31,090 bases of DNA, taken from assembly GCA_049999725.1 (NCBI GenBank), contig JBNGIS010036527.1, forward strand, positions 1-31,090, in the 5' to 3' direction. A program made the position numbers and the translations under genes. This stretch comes from Haplomitrium mnioides (Eukaryota > Marchantiophyta > Haplomitriopsida > Calobryales). Below the pieces are notes generated by a model, which was given only the letters and a program-made list of their open reading frames with translations, ran no database searches and was not told the DNA's origin. Shown piece after piece: positions 1-8,610 of the stretch (its first letter is position 1; every line of letters begins with the position of its first letter).

Positions 1-80
1 TATGCGCGCATTGGATTCACTCCTTAACCCTATGCGCGCATAGGGTTGAGTCCCTGATCCTATGCAAGCATGGAGTTCAC
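1..80. repeat. Edge of CpG-rich palindromic minisatellite
   Basis: Three imperfect units built around a dyad such as TATGCGCGCATA or TATGCAAGCATGG occur at about 1-11, 31-43 and 61-73, separated by GAGTCC/GATTCACTCC-type spacers. The dyad core and spacer type match the 24-bp minisatellites at 900-1090 and 2843-3107. Here the units lie just beyond a likely splice donor of the minus-strand fragment at 81-270, so they may again be intronic. Confidence 0.6.
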
Positions 81-270
81 CTTCTCGATCTTTCTTGCCG
101 GAGCTATCTAATTCAACAGAAATCGTCTTTTTCCCCAATATGCTGGCCATCACACTTGAAGCTTTTGTAACTTCATAGATTATCTCCCGAAAATTGACAT
201 TTGATTGAATCTCAAACTGCATGTCAAAAGTAACACTCTTCTGTGAAGATGAATCTTGAAATTCCAATCT
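81..270 (-). CDS. Exon-like fragment of an unrecognised gene, cut by a gap
   Basis: Read on the minus strand from the gap edge, this stretch is open for more than 60 codons. It encodes a mixed, non-repetitive peptide that includes VTFDMQFEIQSNVNFREII and ends near SGKKDRE. It runs into AAG|GTGAAC at 80/81, a plausible splice donor, followed at once by palindromic minisatellite units. That is the same exon-donor-minisatellite arrangement as in the methyltransferase gene copies. The start lies in or beyond the gap at 271-370. It points away from copy A, so the two could be a divergent pair. I do not recognise the family, and chance openness cannot be excluded at this length. Confidence 0.4.
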
Positions 271-370
271 NNNNNNNNNNNNNNNNNNNNNNNNNNNNNN
301 NNNNNNNNNNNNNNNNNNNNNNNNNNNNNNNNNNNNNNNNNNNNNNNNNNNNNNNNNNNNNNNNNNNNNN
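271..370. other. Assembly gap (100 N)
   Basis: Exactly 100 N, the usual placeholder for a gap of unknown size. It lies between the divergent exon fragment and the pyrimidine-rich 5' flank of copy A (371-480), so any shared promoter region may be missing. Confidence 0.95.
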
Positions 371-480
371 TTTTTTCTCATTTCCTCTGTTTTCTGCCAT
401 TGCCATCCCTTAGTGATTTCCCATTTTTTCTTCATTACATTTTTTACCTTGAAAAACATCCTTTTTTTTCTCTCTAGACA

Positions 481-839
481 ATGGTCTCTCAAGGAAATGC
501 TTATGGCGCTCCAAACTGAAGCCTTATAAGTATTTGTATGCTATCAAGGCTATAGAGCCTCTCAAATTGGACTGGAAATAGTTAGTCAATTACTATTCTT
601 TGAGAGACTTGGATCATCATGTTTACCTTTATGCATGTCAAGGTGAAAATTTTAATTTGGGTCTAGTAGTCCAACTTACTATGATCCGAGAAGGGAAGAA
701 GGCGAACATCGCGCTGCTTGTGCAAGCCTATGACTCAATAACATTGTATTCTGCAAATCGAAAGCGATTTGACTTCTTAGAATACAAGGAGAGAGATTTA
801 TTTGCGGCAAATCTACATGCGTCAAGGGAAGATGGAAAG
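481..839 (+). pseudogene. ParB-methyltransferase copy A, exon 1 (N-terminal domain, possibly BAH-like)
   Basis: This matches exon 1 of copy C (30177-29810) along its length. Both carry a DHH(V/L)Y(L/I) block, then GEN, then (G)L(V/L)VQ(L/I)T(M/I)IREG, then a (E/Q)RD(L/V)F block and a C-terminal D(G/D)K. The pattern of a short beta strand, 'xGxVVQL', a hydrophobic strand and 'RDLF' resembles BAH domains of eukaryotic chromatin proteins, but that assignment is tentative. The ATG at 481 is chosen because homology to copy C starts near it. A frameshift near 519 and an in-frame TAG near 579 break the reading frame. The exon ends at AAG|GTGAGT (839/840), matching AAG|GTAAGA in copy C. The pyrimidine-rich stretch 371-480 resembles the 5' flank of copy C. 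Confidence 0.6.
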
Positions 840-1186
840 GTGAGTTCCAAAATGTTTTTTCTTATTCCTTTTCCATTTCTTAGCTATAGCTCTTAGTATG
901 TCCATGCGAGCATGGACTCTATGGTCCATGCACGCAGAGACTTCAAAGTCCATGCGAGCATGGACTCTGACGTCCAAGTGCGCAAGGACTATGAAGTCCA
1001 TGCACGCATGGACTTCAAAGTCAAGGCGTGCAGGGACTTCAAAGTCATGCGCGCACGAACTTGAGAGTCCATGCGTGCATGGACTTCATTGTTAAATGCA
1101 CGCTTGTTTTTTCTAAGTTCTTGCTTTTCTTTGTGTCAGGTCATTATTTCATCTAATGCTAAATTCTTTACTTCCTTTTTGTTCAG
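840..1186 (+). other. Intron 1 of copy A, carrying a minisatellite
   Basis: The donor is GTGAGT at 840 and the acceptor is TTTTTGTTCAG ending at 1186. The borders follow from the two-copy alignment: coding similarity to copy C stops at the donor and resumes at 1187. Most of the intron is the palindromic 24-bp array at 900-1090, followed by a pyrimidine-rich tract. Confidence 0.65.
900..1090. repeat. 24-bp palindromic minisatellite in intron 1
   Basis: Eight units begin at 900, 924, 948, 972, 996, 1020, 1044 and 1067. The period is exactly 24 bp except for one 1-bp deletion. Each unit is an 18-bp dyad of the type GTCCATGCGCGCATGGAC plus a 6-bp spacer such as TTCAAA. Differences between units fall largely in the CpG-rich core (GCGCGC, GCACGC, GCGTGC, GCGAGC). 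The array produces spurious reading frames with period 8 residues (MRAWTSKS-like), which should not be taken as protein. Confidence 0.9.
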
Positions 1187-2756
1187 TTCACTCAGTTTCT
1201 TGCGGATTTTGTCAATTCGAATAATGACGCAAAATGGATCGAGAGAGACTTCATCAAGTTTGCAATTCAAATAAAAATTCTAAAGCCCAAGCAGGGCGTC
1301 AACATTCAACAGCTTGTGCCGCATCCGAGTGCGACAACATTTTTGGTACATGCCACAGAGACTTCTTTGCAGAAGAAGAGAAATGAGCCGGAATCAAGCA
1401 AGGCTTAGAAGAAAAAAAAACGGGTACAAAAGAAAAAGAAACCAGCACCAGCATCGGTCATTGAGGAGGAGCCAGCCCCTTCCAAATCTACAGCAAAATC
1501 AACTTCGTCGGCGTCCTTGTCTCCAACAGCAAGCAGCTCGGAGCAGGACTCAGAGAAGGAGCCAGAGCCAGTTCAAGCTCCTACATTCATATCAAAGAGG
1601 CAATCCCACAAGAGGTTGTGCACATTTCAAGAAAGAGAGCAGGTAGATCTTGAGACAGCTTCTGAAGAGGATAAAAACAAAACTAGGGAATCTGCAATCC
1701 AGCACTGCAAAGTCCATGAGGAGACCATCACAATAAGGCTAGAAACCCTTAATTTGCCAAAGCCTGGAATGGACAATTGGGGTCCATTCCAAATTCGGAG
1801 GTTGAACGAGGATTTTGTTGAGTTGTTAGCACAAAGAATGCTGACCAACAAATACGCGCATTCTTTCTTTATCATTGTTGTAGACCCGAGGTGTGGTCTA
1901 AAAGATAGGTCAGAGTTTGACATCAAGAACCCTGACAAGTATCGTTACAAGATTGTTGGAGGCAATCATAGTGCTATAGCAAGGCAGCTTTTGATTACAA
2001 AATATGGAGTGAAGAATCCCGCTTTGTCGCTCTGCAACTGTTACGTCTACGTGGGCCTGACACCAATAGAGGCCCAAATTTTTGCAACGGATGACAATTA
2101 TGACCAGAGGTACAGGCTTAAGATGACCTCTATTCAAGAGGTTGAGTATTGACATCTGCGATTTGTGGAAAGTGGGATGGTTTCATCCCAAAAATTAAAA
2201 AGGGAGCTAGTGTTGGAAACCCTGGAGATCAAACCAAAGTCCACGCTCGAGAAGACCATGACTTCTCAAGACAATTGGTTTCAGCTAGCATTTAGAAGTG
2301 GAGAGCTCTGGGAGTTACAGCAGAGCATTTTTTCAATGTGGGAGAAGAACCTTGTGAAAGGCCAGAAGCCTAAGGCCAAAGGATCTCTCAAGATGGAAGA
2401 CATGANNNNNNNNNNNNNNNNNNNNNNNNNNNNNNNNNNNNNNNNNNNNNNNNNNNNNNNNNNNNNNNNNNNNNNNNNNNNNNNNNNNNNNNNNNNNNNN
2501 NNNNNCGCCTTGGAGGTTTCTTCAAGGTCTTCCAAATGAAGTGAAGATATCAGTTTTGAAGCGAGTGGAAGCCGGAGAGCTTTCAATGGATGAGATGTCT
2601 CGGGAGGCGGAGAGACACAAAGTTTTGGTCGTAATGGTGAAGAGTTTCTGTTCGAAGGTTTTTTGTAATTCTTGGGAAGAGGCTAGAGAGGAGTACCCTC
2701 TTCACACAGAAGAGTCAAAGATGTCTTCTTTTTATTCGAGCTTCGAGAAGCTTCTG
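1187..2756 (+). pseudogene. ParB-methyltransferase copy A, exon 2 (NLS-like linker and ParB-like domain)
   Basis: Three parts follow in order. First is a short conserved block (ERDFIKFAIQ.. to QQLVPHP, 1187-1330). Second is a lysine-rich, NLS-like segment (KKR, then KKKK and KKKK) followed by a Ser/Glu/Pro linker (about 1365-1600). Third is a ParB-like domain (about 1750-2150), with an LxExLAxRM-type helix, IIVVDP, YKIVGGNHSAIARQLL (about 1943-1990, equivalent to the G-E-H/R-R..A box of ParB) and a final LTPIEAQIFATDDN strand-helix. A helical tail continues to 2756, interrupted by the gap at 2406-2505. In-frame stops are TAG at 1406 (TTG in copy C) and TGA near 2151 (also TGA in copy C). The donor is CTG|GTAATT at 2757. 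Phage and bacterial proteins fusing ParB-N to an N4/N6 methylase are well known; introns and an NLS are not part of those. Confidence 0.7.
2406..2505. other. Assembly gap (100 N)
   Basis: A 100-N placeholder inside exon 2 of copy A. The alignment with copy C indicates that only a short coding stretch is missing between the KMED and RFLQGLP-like segments. Confidence 0.95.
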
Positions 2757-3173
2757 GTAATTCCTTTCTTTGGAACTTTAATTAATAATTTGTATTTGCA
2801 TTTAATATTTTATAAATTTTTGTTTTTTTTTCGAAACCTACGGTCCATGCGCACATGGACTTCGAAGTCATGGGGCGTAGGGACATCAAAGTCCATGCGC
2901 GCATGGACTTTGAAGTCAAAGCGCGCAGGGACTTTGAAGTCCCTCAGCGAATGGACTTCGAACTTCATGCACGCATGGACTTCGATGTCCGTCAGCGAAT
3001 GGACTTCGAAGTCCATGCACGCATGGACTTCGATGTCTCTACGCGCCTGGACTTTGATGTCCCTGCTTGCTTGGACTTCGAAATCCATGCGCGCATAGAC
3101 TCTAAAATGTTTTAGGGTTTTAACTTTTCAATGTTTTTTTATTCTCTAATGTTTTTGTTTTGATTTTTTTCAG
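2757..3173 (+). other. Intron 2 of copy A, carrying a second minisatellite
   Basis: The donor is GTAATT at 2757. The acceptor is TGATTTTTTTCAG ending at 3173, preceded by a pyrimidine-rich tract. Exon 3 resumes in phase 0 with GDKTFKRQLAKKL, and copy C resumes at the equivalent residue (19435). The middle of the intron is the 24-bp palindromic array. Confidence 0.65.
2843..3107. repeat. 24-bp palindromic minisatellite in intron 2
   Basis: Eleven units begin at 2843, 2867, 2891, 2915, 2939, 2963, 2987, 3011, 3035, 3059 and 3083, with no change in the 24-bp period. The unit at 2891 contains the perfect 18-bp palindrome GTCCATGCGCGCATGGAC. Spacers are mostly TTCGAA or TTTGAA, themselves partly palindromic. 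It is the same repeat family as in intron 1, in a different intron of the same gene. Confidence 0.92.
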
Positions 3174-4295
3174 GGGGACAAAACTTTCAAACGGCAGCTA
3201 GCAAAGAAACTGACAGCAATTGCGAAAGGAAGAAAGAAATCTGGGGTCAAAGAAGCCCTCGAAGAACAAGGCCAACCTCCTACGTTGGTCTCTTACCCTC
3301 CGGCTTTTCTTCTCCACTGCCAAAAGGCGAAAGAGTGGAAAGCACGGCAGCAAAGTGGTGCTGCATCTCTCACAATAGAAGGAGTTGTGAGAGATGAGGA
3401 AGAAGACTTACTGTCTTATGTCGATGGTCTCAACGTGGCATTTTATCAAGTCCACAAGGAGGCCAACGCTCGACAATTGAAACCTAGGTGTTTTACTTTG
3501 GCTATTGCTGGTATTCCTTATAGGTATAACCTAAAGGAATGCAAGCATGATGACTCGGAACTGTTTTCAAAAGATGACATTTTCGATATGGTATCATCTT
3601 TTGTGGCAATAACTACTTTGGAGTTTTGGTCTTTTGTAATCATACATTCTTCTCAGTAGTTTATCTTTTTGTTTATGTACAAAAGCAATATACATCATTC
3701 TGGTGGTCCCAAAATTGCACATGCCCATAAGTATTGGATGGTGGGCTACTGGACAAAGGAAGGAAAGAGGAGCATATGCCATTTCAATTTGCAAGCTTCT
3801 TCTACGACCGGACTTCCTCGGTAGCATATGCGGAGTGTTTTCATCTGCCCTGCAGTTTTTGCAAAGCTTAAGCATCCAAGAGATGATGCTTTTGTGAATG
3901 TTTATCAAAAGCCGCAAGCTCTATACAATTTTTTTATCGACCATTTATCAATAAAGCAGAATTGGATCCTTGATCTCTATTGTGGGTCTGGCACAGGCCT
4001 TGTTTGTGCTCTTAAGTTGATGCAAAATTGCATCGCCGTGGAATATGATAGACGTCAGTCTATTTATATTCCTTAGAGGGTTTTGGAGATGGCTTCCTTG
4101 CCATCCGATGTGACTGAGTCACAGATAGTTTTTGCTTACCACAAGGAACCTGTTCCTCTTGGTACTGTAGGTGCTTCTGGTGACTCTGTTGTAATATCGG
4201 AGAGTGGAAAGTCTTGACAGGATTCTCTAGTAGCTGCAAATGCTCAGCTTGTAGATTTAGATGAGACAGTTCCTCCCGAAGAGAAGAGAGTATGA
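3174..4295 (+). pseudogene. ParB-methyltransferase copy A, 3' exons (beta-class DNA methyltransferase domain)
   Basis: In order: a basic helix (RQLAKKL), KEALEEQG, an LLSYVDGLN block, and motif IV as FTLAIAGIPYRYN (about 3493-3530; copies B and C have an Asp before I, so the ancestral form was DIPYGYN-like, equivalent to DPPY). Then come KECKHDD, HHSGGP, GYWTKEGK, motif X (QKPQALYNFFIDHLS, about 3907-3950) and motif I (ILDLYCGSGTG, about 3966-3998), followed by AVEYD. The order IV-X-I and the DLxxGSGT core mark a beta-class amino-methyltransferase (N4-cytosine or N6-adenine). Breaks: IV has lost its Asp, a frameshift lies between about 3755 and 3850, TAG falls near 4074 and TGA near 4215 (TGA also in copy C). 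Compared with copy B, about 150 bp including an intron is missing near 3655-3680. The reading frame ends at TGA 4293-4295. Confidence 0.75.
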
Positions 4296-4322
4296 GGACG
4301 TCTTTGTACACTTTGTATCAAT

Positions 4323-4328
4323 AATAAA
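4323..4328 (+). promoter_or_regulatory. Candidate poly(A) signal of copy A
   Basis: AATAAA lies about 28 bp after the end of the methyltransferase reading frame and is followed by T-rich sequence. The position is right for a plant gene, but the hexamer is common in AT-rich DNA. Confidence 0.35.
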
Positions 4329-5187
4329 ATTTATTTTTTCGAAATCTTTTTTTGCCAAAGTTTCATCTTGTTGCTATTTCAATCTATTACAAGTCTTTTC
4401 ATCATGATTCAGTTTATTGTGCCTAAGAATAAATTGACCCACTTGATAGTCTAAGAATGGTTTGAATACAATTACTAATCTAAGAATGATTTGGAGTGTT
4501 TGCACATTGTTTTATGTCTTTGTGCATTAAGGCTTTGTAGTTCTTGTTCGAATTCCCTGCGCGCTTAAGCTGTAAGGTTGTTGTTCAGAGTCCCTGCACC
4601 CGTTGGTCAAAGGGTTGTTGTTTAATGTCTATGCTTGCATAGGCTGTAGGATTCTTGTTTAGAATCTTGGCGTGTTTTGGCTGTAGGATTCTAGTTGAAA
4701 GTCCATGCGTGCATAACTTCATTGTTCTTGTTCAGAGTCTAAGCACGCAGAGGATTTAGGATTCTTGTTCGTAGTCTATGCGTGCATAGGCTTTACGGTT
4801 CTAGTTTGGAGTCTATACTTGCATAGACTTTGTTGGCTACGATGCTCAAAGTCAGGTTTAAAGTCCTTACCTGACTGGACATTTACGTTTTCCTATAGAT
4901 TTTTTCTACCGAAAGATATATATTTTATTTCTTTTTTGATGAATTTAGTTTATTCACAATAGTGTCAAGTTTTTTTAAAATATTTGAATAACCAAAATGT
5001 TTGTTTTAAAGTTTTTTCTATAAAGAAATAATTGAAATATAATCTAAATGAAAAATATACATTTTTTTTTCGAAAAGAAGATTTTAGTCTTAAATTTGAT
5101 GTTTTGGAATGCCAAATCTTTGAAAAAAAAATTTGACTGCCAAGTGAAACAGGAACCCAGTAGCGGTTTCTGGTTCAAAGTAACGGA
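4329..5187 (+). other. 3' flank of copy A with degenerate palindromic repeats
   Basis: No gene is seen. From about 4548 to 4880 there are spaced, decayed versions of the palindromic repeat, such as GTCTATGCGTGCATAGGC and GTCTATACTTGCATAGAC, spaced about 30-60 bp and separated by TTCTTGTTC/TTCTAGTT-type text. From 4880 to 5148 the sequence is AT-rich without recognisable features. It ends in a module shared with the 3' flank of copy C. Confidence 0.55.
5149..5186 (+). repeat. Conserved end module of the methyltransferase unit
   Basis: The stretch ACAGGAACC..TAGCGGTTTCTGGTTCAAAGTAACGG matches, in reverse complement, 16565-16605 (and, less well, 17325-17362) downstream of copy C. About 60 bp further upstream also aligns. 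GGAACC and GGTTTC can pair across a 7-nt loop. In copy A the 33-bp satellite starts immediately after this module. In copy C the module abuts a broken Copia integrase. It is therefore a candidate terminus of the repeated unit. Confidence 0.55.
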
Positions 5188-5731
5188 TGTTTAAGATGTT
5201 TCATAATAAGAATGGTTTCCGCAACAGGAAGTTTGATAATCATAATGGTTTGCCCAACAAGAATTTTGGTAATGAGAATGGTTTGCCAAACAAGAAGTTT
5301 GATAATGAGAATGGTTTGTCCAAATAGACTTTTTATAATTAGAAGGGTTTGCCCAATAAGAAGTTTTGACAATGAGAATGGTTTGCCCAACAAGAAGTTG
5401 GACAATGAAATAGTTTAACCTCAAGGAATTCTTGCATTGAGAATGGTTTCCCCAACAAAAAGTTTGATAATAAGAATGGTCTGCTCAACACGATGTTTGA
5501 TAATGAAAATTGTTTGCCAAACGACAACTTTTATAATGAGTTTCGTTTGTGCAATAAGAAGTTTGACTATGAAAATGGTTTATCAAACAAGAAGTTCAAT
5601 AATAGAGTGGGTTTCCTCAACAAGAAGTTTGATAACAAGAATGGTTTTCCTAACTGGAAGTTTCATAATGAGAATGGTTTGCCGATCAAGAAGTTTGATA
5701 ATGAGAATGGTTTTCTCAACAAGAAGTTTGA

Positions 5732-5831
5732 NNNNNNNNNNNNNNNNNNNNNNNNNNNNNNNNNNNNNNNNNNNNNNNNNNNNNNNNNNNNNNNNNNNNN
5801 NNNNNNNNNNNNNNNNNNNNNNNNNNNNNNN
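5732..5831. other. Assembly gap (100 N) within the satellite
   Basis: A 100-N placeholder flanked on both sides by 33-bp units. The true array length is therefore unknown and could be much larger. Confidence 0.95.
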
Positions 5832-7904
5832 TGAGTGTCGTCTACCAATCAAGAAGTTTTATAATAAGAATGGTTTACCCAATAAGAAGTTTGATAACAA
5901 GAATCGTTTGCCTAACAAAAAGTTTTATATTGAAAATGGTTTACCCAACAAGAAGCTTTTTAATAAGAATGGTTTCTCCAACAAGAAGTTTCATAATGAG
6001 AATGGTTAACCCTACAAGAAGTTTAATAATGAGAATGGTTAGCTCCACAAGAAGTTTAATAATGAGATTGGTTGACCCTACAAGAAGTTCAATAATGAGA
6101 ATAGTTTGCCAATAAGAATTTTCATAATGAGAATGGTTTCTTCAAAAGGAAGTTTGATAATCAGAATGGTTTGCGTAACAAGAAGTTTGGTAATGAGAAT
6201 GGTTTGCACAACAAGAGGTACGATAATGAGTATGGTTTGCTGAACAAAAAGTTTTTCTTGAGAGCAGTTTGTCAAACAAGAATTTTGATAATGAGAATGG
6301 TTTGCCAAATCAGAAGTTTGATATGGAGAATGGTCTACCCAACAAGAAGTTGTAAAATGAGAGTGGTTTGTCCAACAAGAAGTTTGATAGTGAGAATGGT
6401 TTTTCTAAGAAGAAGATTGATTATGGGAATGGTTTGCCTAGCAAGAAGTTTGAGAATGAGAATGGTTGCCCAACAAGAAGTTTGATAATGAGAATGGTTT
6501 GCCCAACAAGAAGTTTGGTAGTGAGAATATTTTGCCCAACAAGAGGTTTGATAATAAGAATGGTTTGCCCATTACAAAGTTTGAAAATGAAAATTGTTTG
6601 CCCAACAAGAAGTTTGATACCAAAAATAGTTTTCCCAACAAGAAGTTTCATAATGACAATGGTTTGCACAACGAAAAGTTTGATGATGAGAAAGGTTTGC
6701 TCAACACAATATTGCTTAAAGAGAATCGTTTGCCGAACAACTTTCATAATGAGTTTCGTTTGCCCAATAAGAAGTTTGACAAAAAATGGTTTATTCAACA
6801 AGAAGTTTATTAATGAGAATTGTTCGCCCAACAAGAAGTTTGATAATGAGAATGGTTTGCCAACTAGGAGTTTCATAATGAGAATGGTTTGCCTAACAAG
6901 AAGTTTTATAAGGAGAATGGTTTTCCCAATAAGAAATTTGATAATAAGAATGGTTTGCCCAACAAGAAGTGTGATAATAAAAATGGTTTGCCCAACAAGA
7001 AGTTTGATAATGAGAATGGTTTACACAACAAGAAGTTTGATAATGAAAATAGTTTATCCAACAAGAATTTTGATAATAAGAATGGTTTGCTGAACAAGAA
7101 GTTTGATAGTAAAAATGATTTACTTATCAACAAGTTTGATAATGCGAATAGTTCTCTCAACAAGAAGTTTTCTAATGAGAATGGTTTTTCCATTTGATAA
7201 TGAGAATGCTTTACGCATCAAGAAGATTGATGATCAAAATAATTTGCCCAACAAGAAGATTGATAGAGAGAATGGTTTTCCCGACAAGAAGTTTGAAAAT
7301 GAGAATGGTTTAATTAGCAAGAAGTTTGATAATGAGAATGGTTTGCCAAACAAGAAGTTTGATGATGAGAATGGTTTACCTAACAGGAAGTTTGATATAA
7401 AGAACCATTTGTCTAACAAGAAGTTTGATACTAAGAATGGTTTCGCAAATGAGAAGTTTTTCAACAAGAATGGTTTTCCCAACAAGAAGTTTAATAATAA
7501 GAATGGTTTACCTAATAAGAAGTTTAATAATAAGAATAGTTTGCCCAACAAGAAGTTTGATAATGAGAATGGTTTCCCCAGCAAGAAGTTTGATAATCAA
7601 AATGGTTTGTCTAAGAAAAATTTTGTTAATGAGAATGGTTTTCATAACAAGAAGTTTGATAATGAGAATGGTTTGCCCAACAAGAAGTTTTATAATTAGA
7701 TTGGTTTACCCAACTAGAAGTTTGATAATGAGCATGCTTTGCCCAATAAGAAGTTTGATAATGAGAATGGTTTACCCAACAAGAAGTTTCATAATGTGAA
7801 TGGTTTGCCCAATAAGAAGCTTGAAAATGAAAATGTTTTTAACCAGCAAGAAGTTTGATAACAAGAATTGTTTACTCAACAAGAAGTTTAATAATGAGAA
7901 CGAT

Positions 7905-8610
7905 TTGCTCAACGAAAAGTTTGATAATAAGAATCGTCGTTCTAACTACAACTTTGATAATGAGTTTTCTTTGCCCATTAAGAAGTTTGACAATGAGAAT
8001 GGTTTGCCTAACAAGAAGTTTCATAATGAGAATGGTCTACCTAACAAGAAGTTTCATAATGAGAATGGTTTGCCCAACAAAAAATGTTATAATGAAAATG
8101 GTTTGCTCAACACGATGTTTGATAATGAGAATTGTTTGCCCAACAACAACTTTGGTAATGAGTTTTGTTTGCCCTATAAGAAGTTTGACAATGAGAATGA
8201 TTTGCCCAACAAGAAGTTTAATAATGAAAATGATTTACCCAACAAGAAGTTTCATAATGAGAATGGTTGTTCCAATAAGAGGTTTGATAATGAGAATGGT
8301 TTGCCCAACCCAAATTTTGATAATGAGTATGGTTTCCTCAACAAGAAGTTTGATAATGAGTATGGTATACCTAACAACAAGTTTAACAATAAGTATGGTT
8401 TGCCCAACAAGAACTTTGATAATAAGAATGGTTTCCACAACAAGAAGTTTGATCATGATGATGGTTTACCCAACAAGAAGTTTGATAGTGAGAATGGTTT
8501 GCCTATCAAGAAGTGTGACAATGAGTATGGTTTCCTTAACAAGAAGTTTGATAATAAGTATGGTATACCGAATAACCAGTTTAACAATGAGTATGGTTTG
8601 CCCAACAAGA
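7905..8610. repeat. Higher-order duplications (198 bp) inside the satellite
   Basis: Variant unit sets recur at exactly 198 bp, six units. The AATGAGTTT variant and its neighbours at 7959 recur at 8157. The succession GAGTATGGTTTCCT, GTATGGTATACC and GTTTAACAA at 8325-8395 recurs at 8523-8593. A related AATGAGTTT variant set also occurs at 5535 and 6748. Shared runs of three or more variant units indicate segmental duplication within the array. Confidence 0.65.

Noticed and set aside
898-1095. Short repetitive proteins of the MRAWTSKS type, also at 2541-3115.
   Set aside because: They are translations of the 24-bp intronic minisatellite; 24 is a multiple of three, which keeps frames open by arithmetic.
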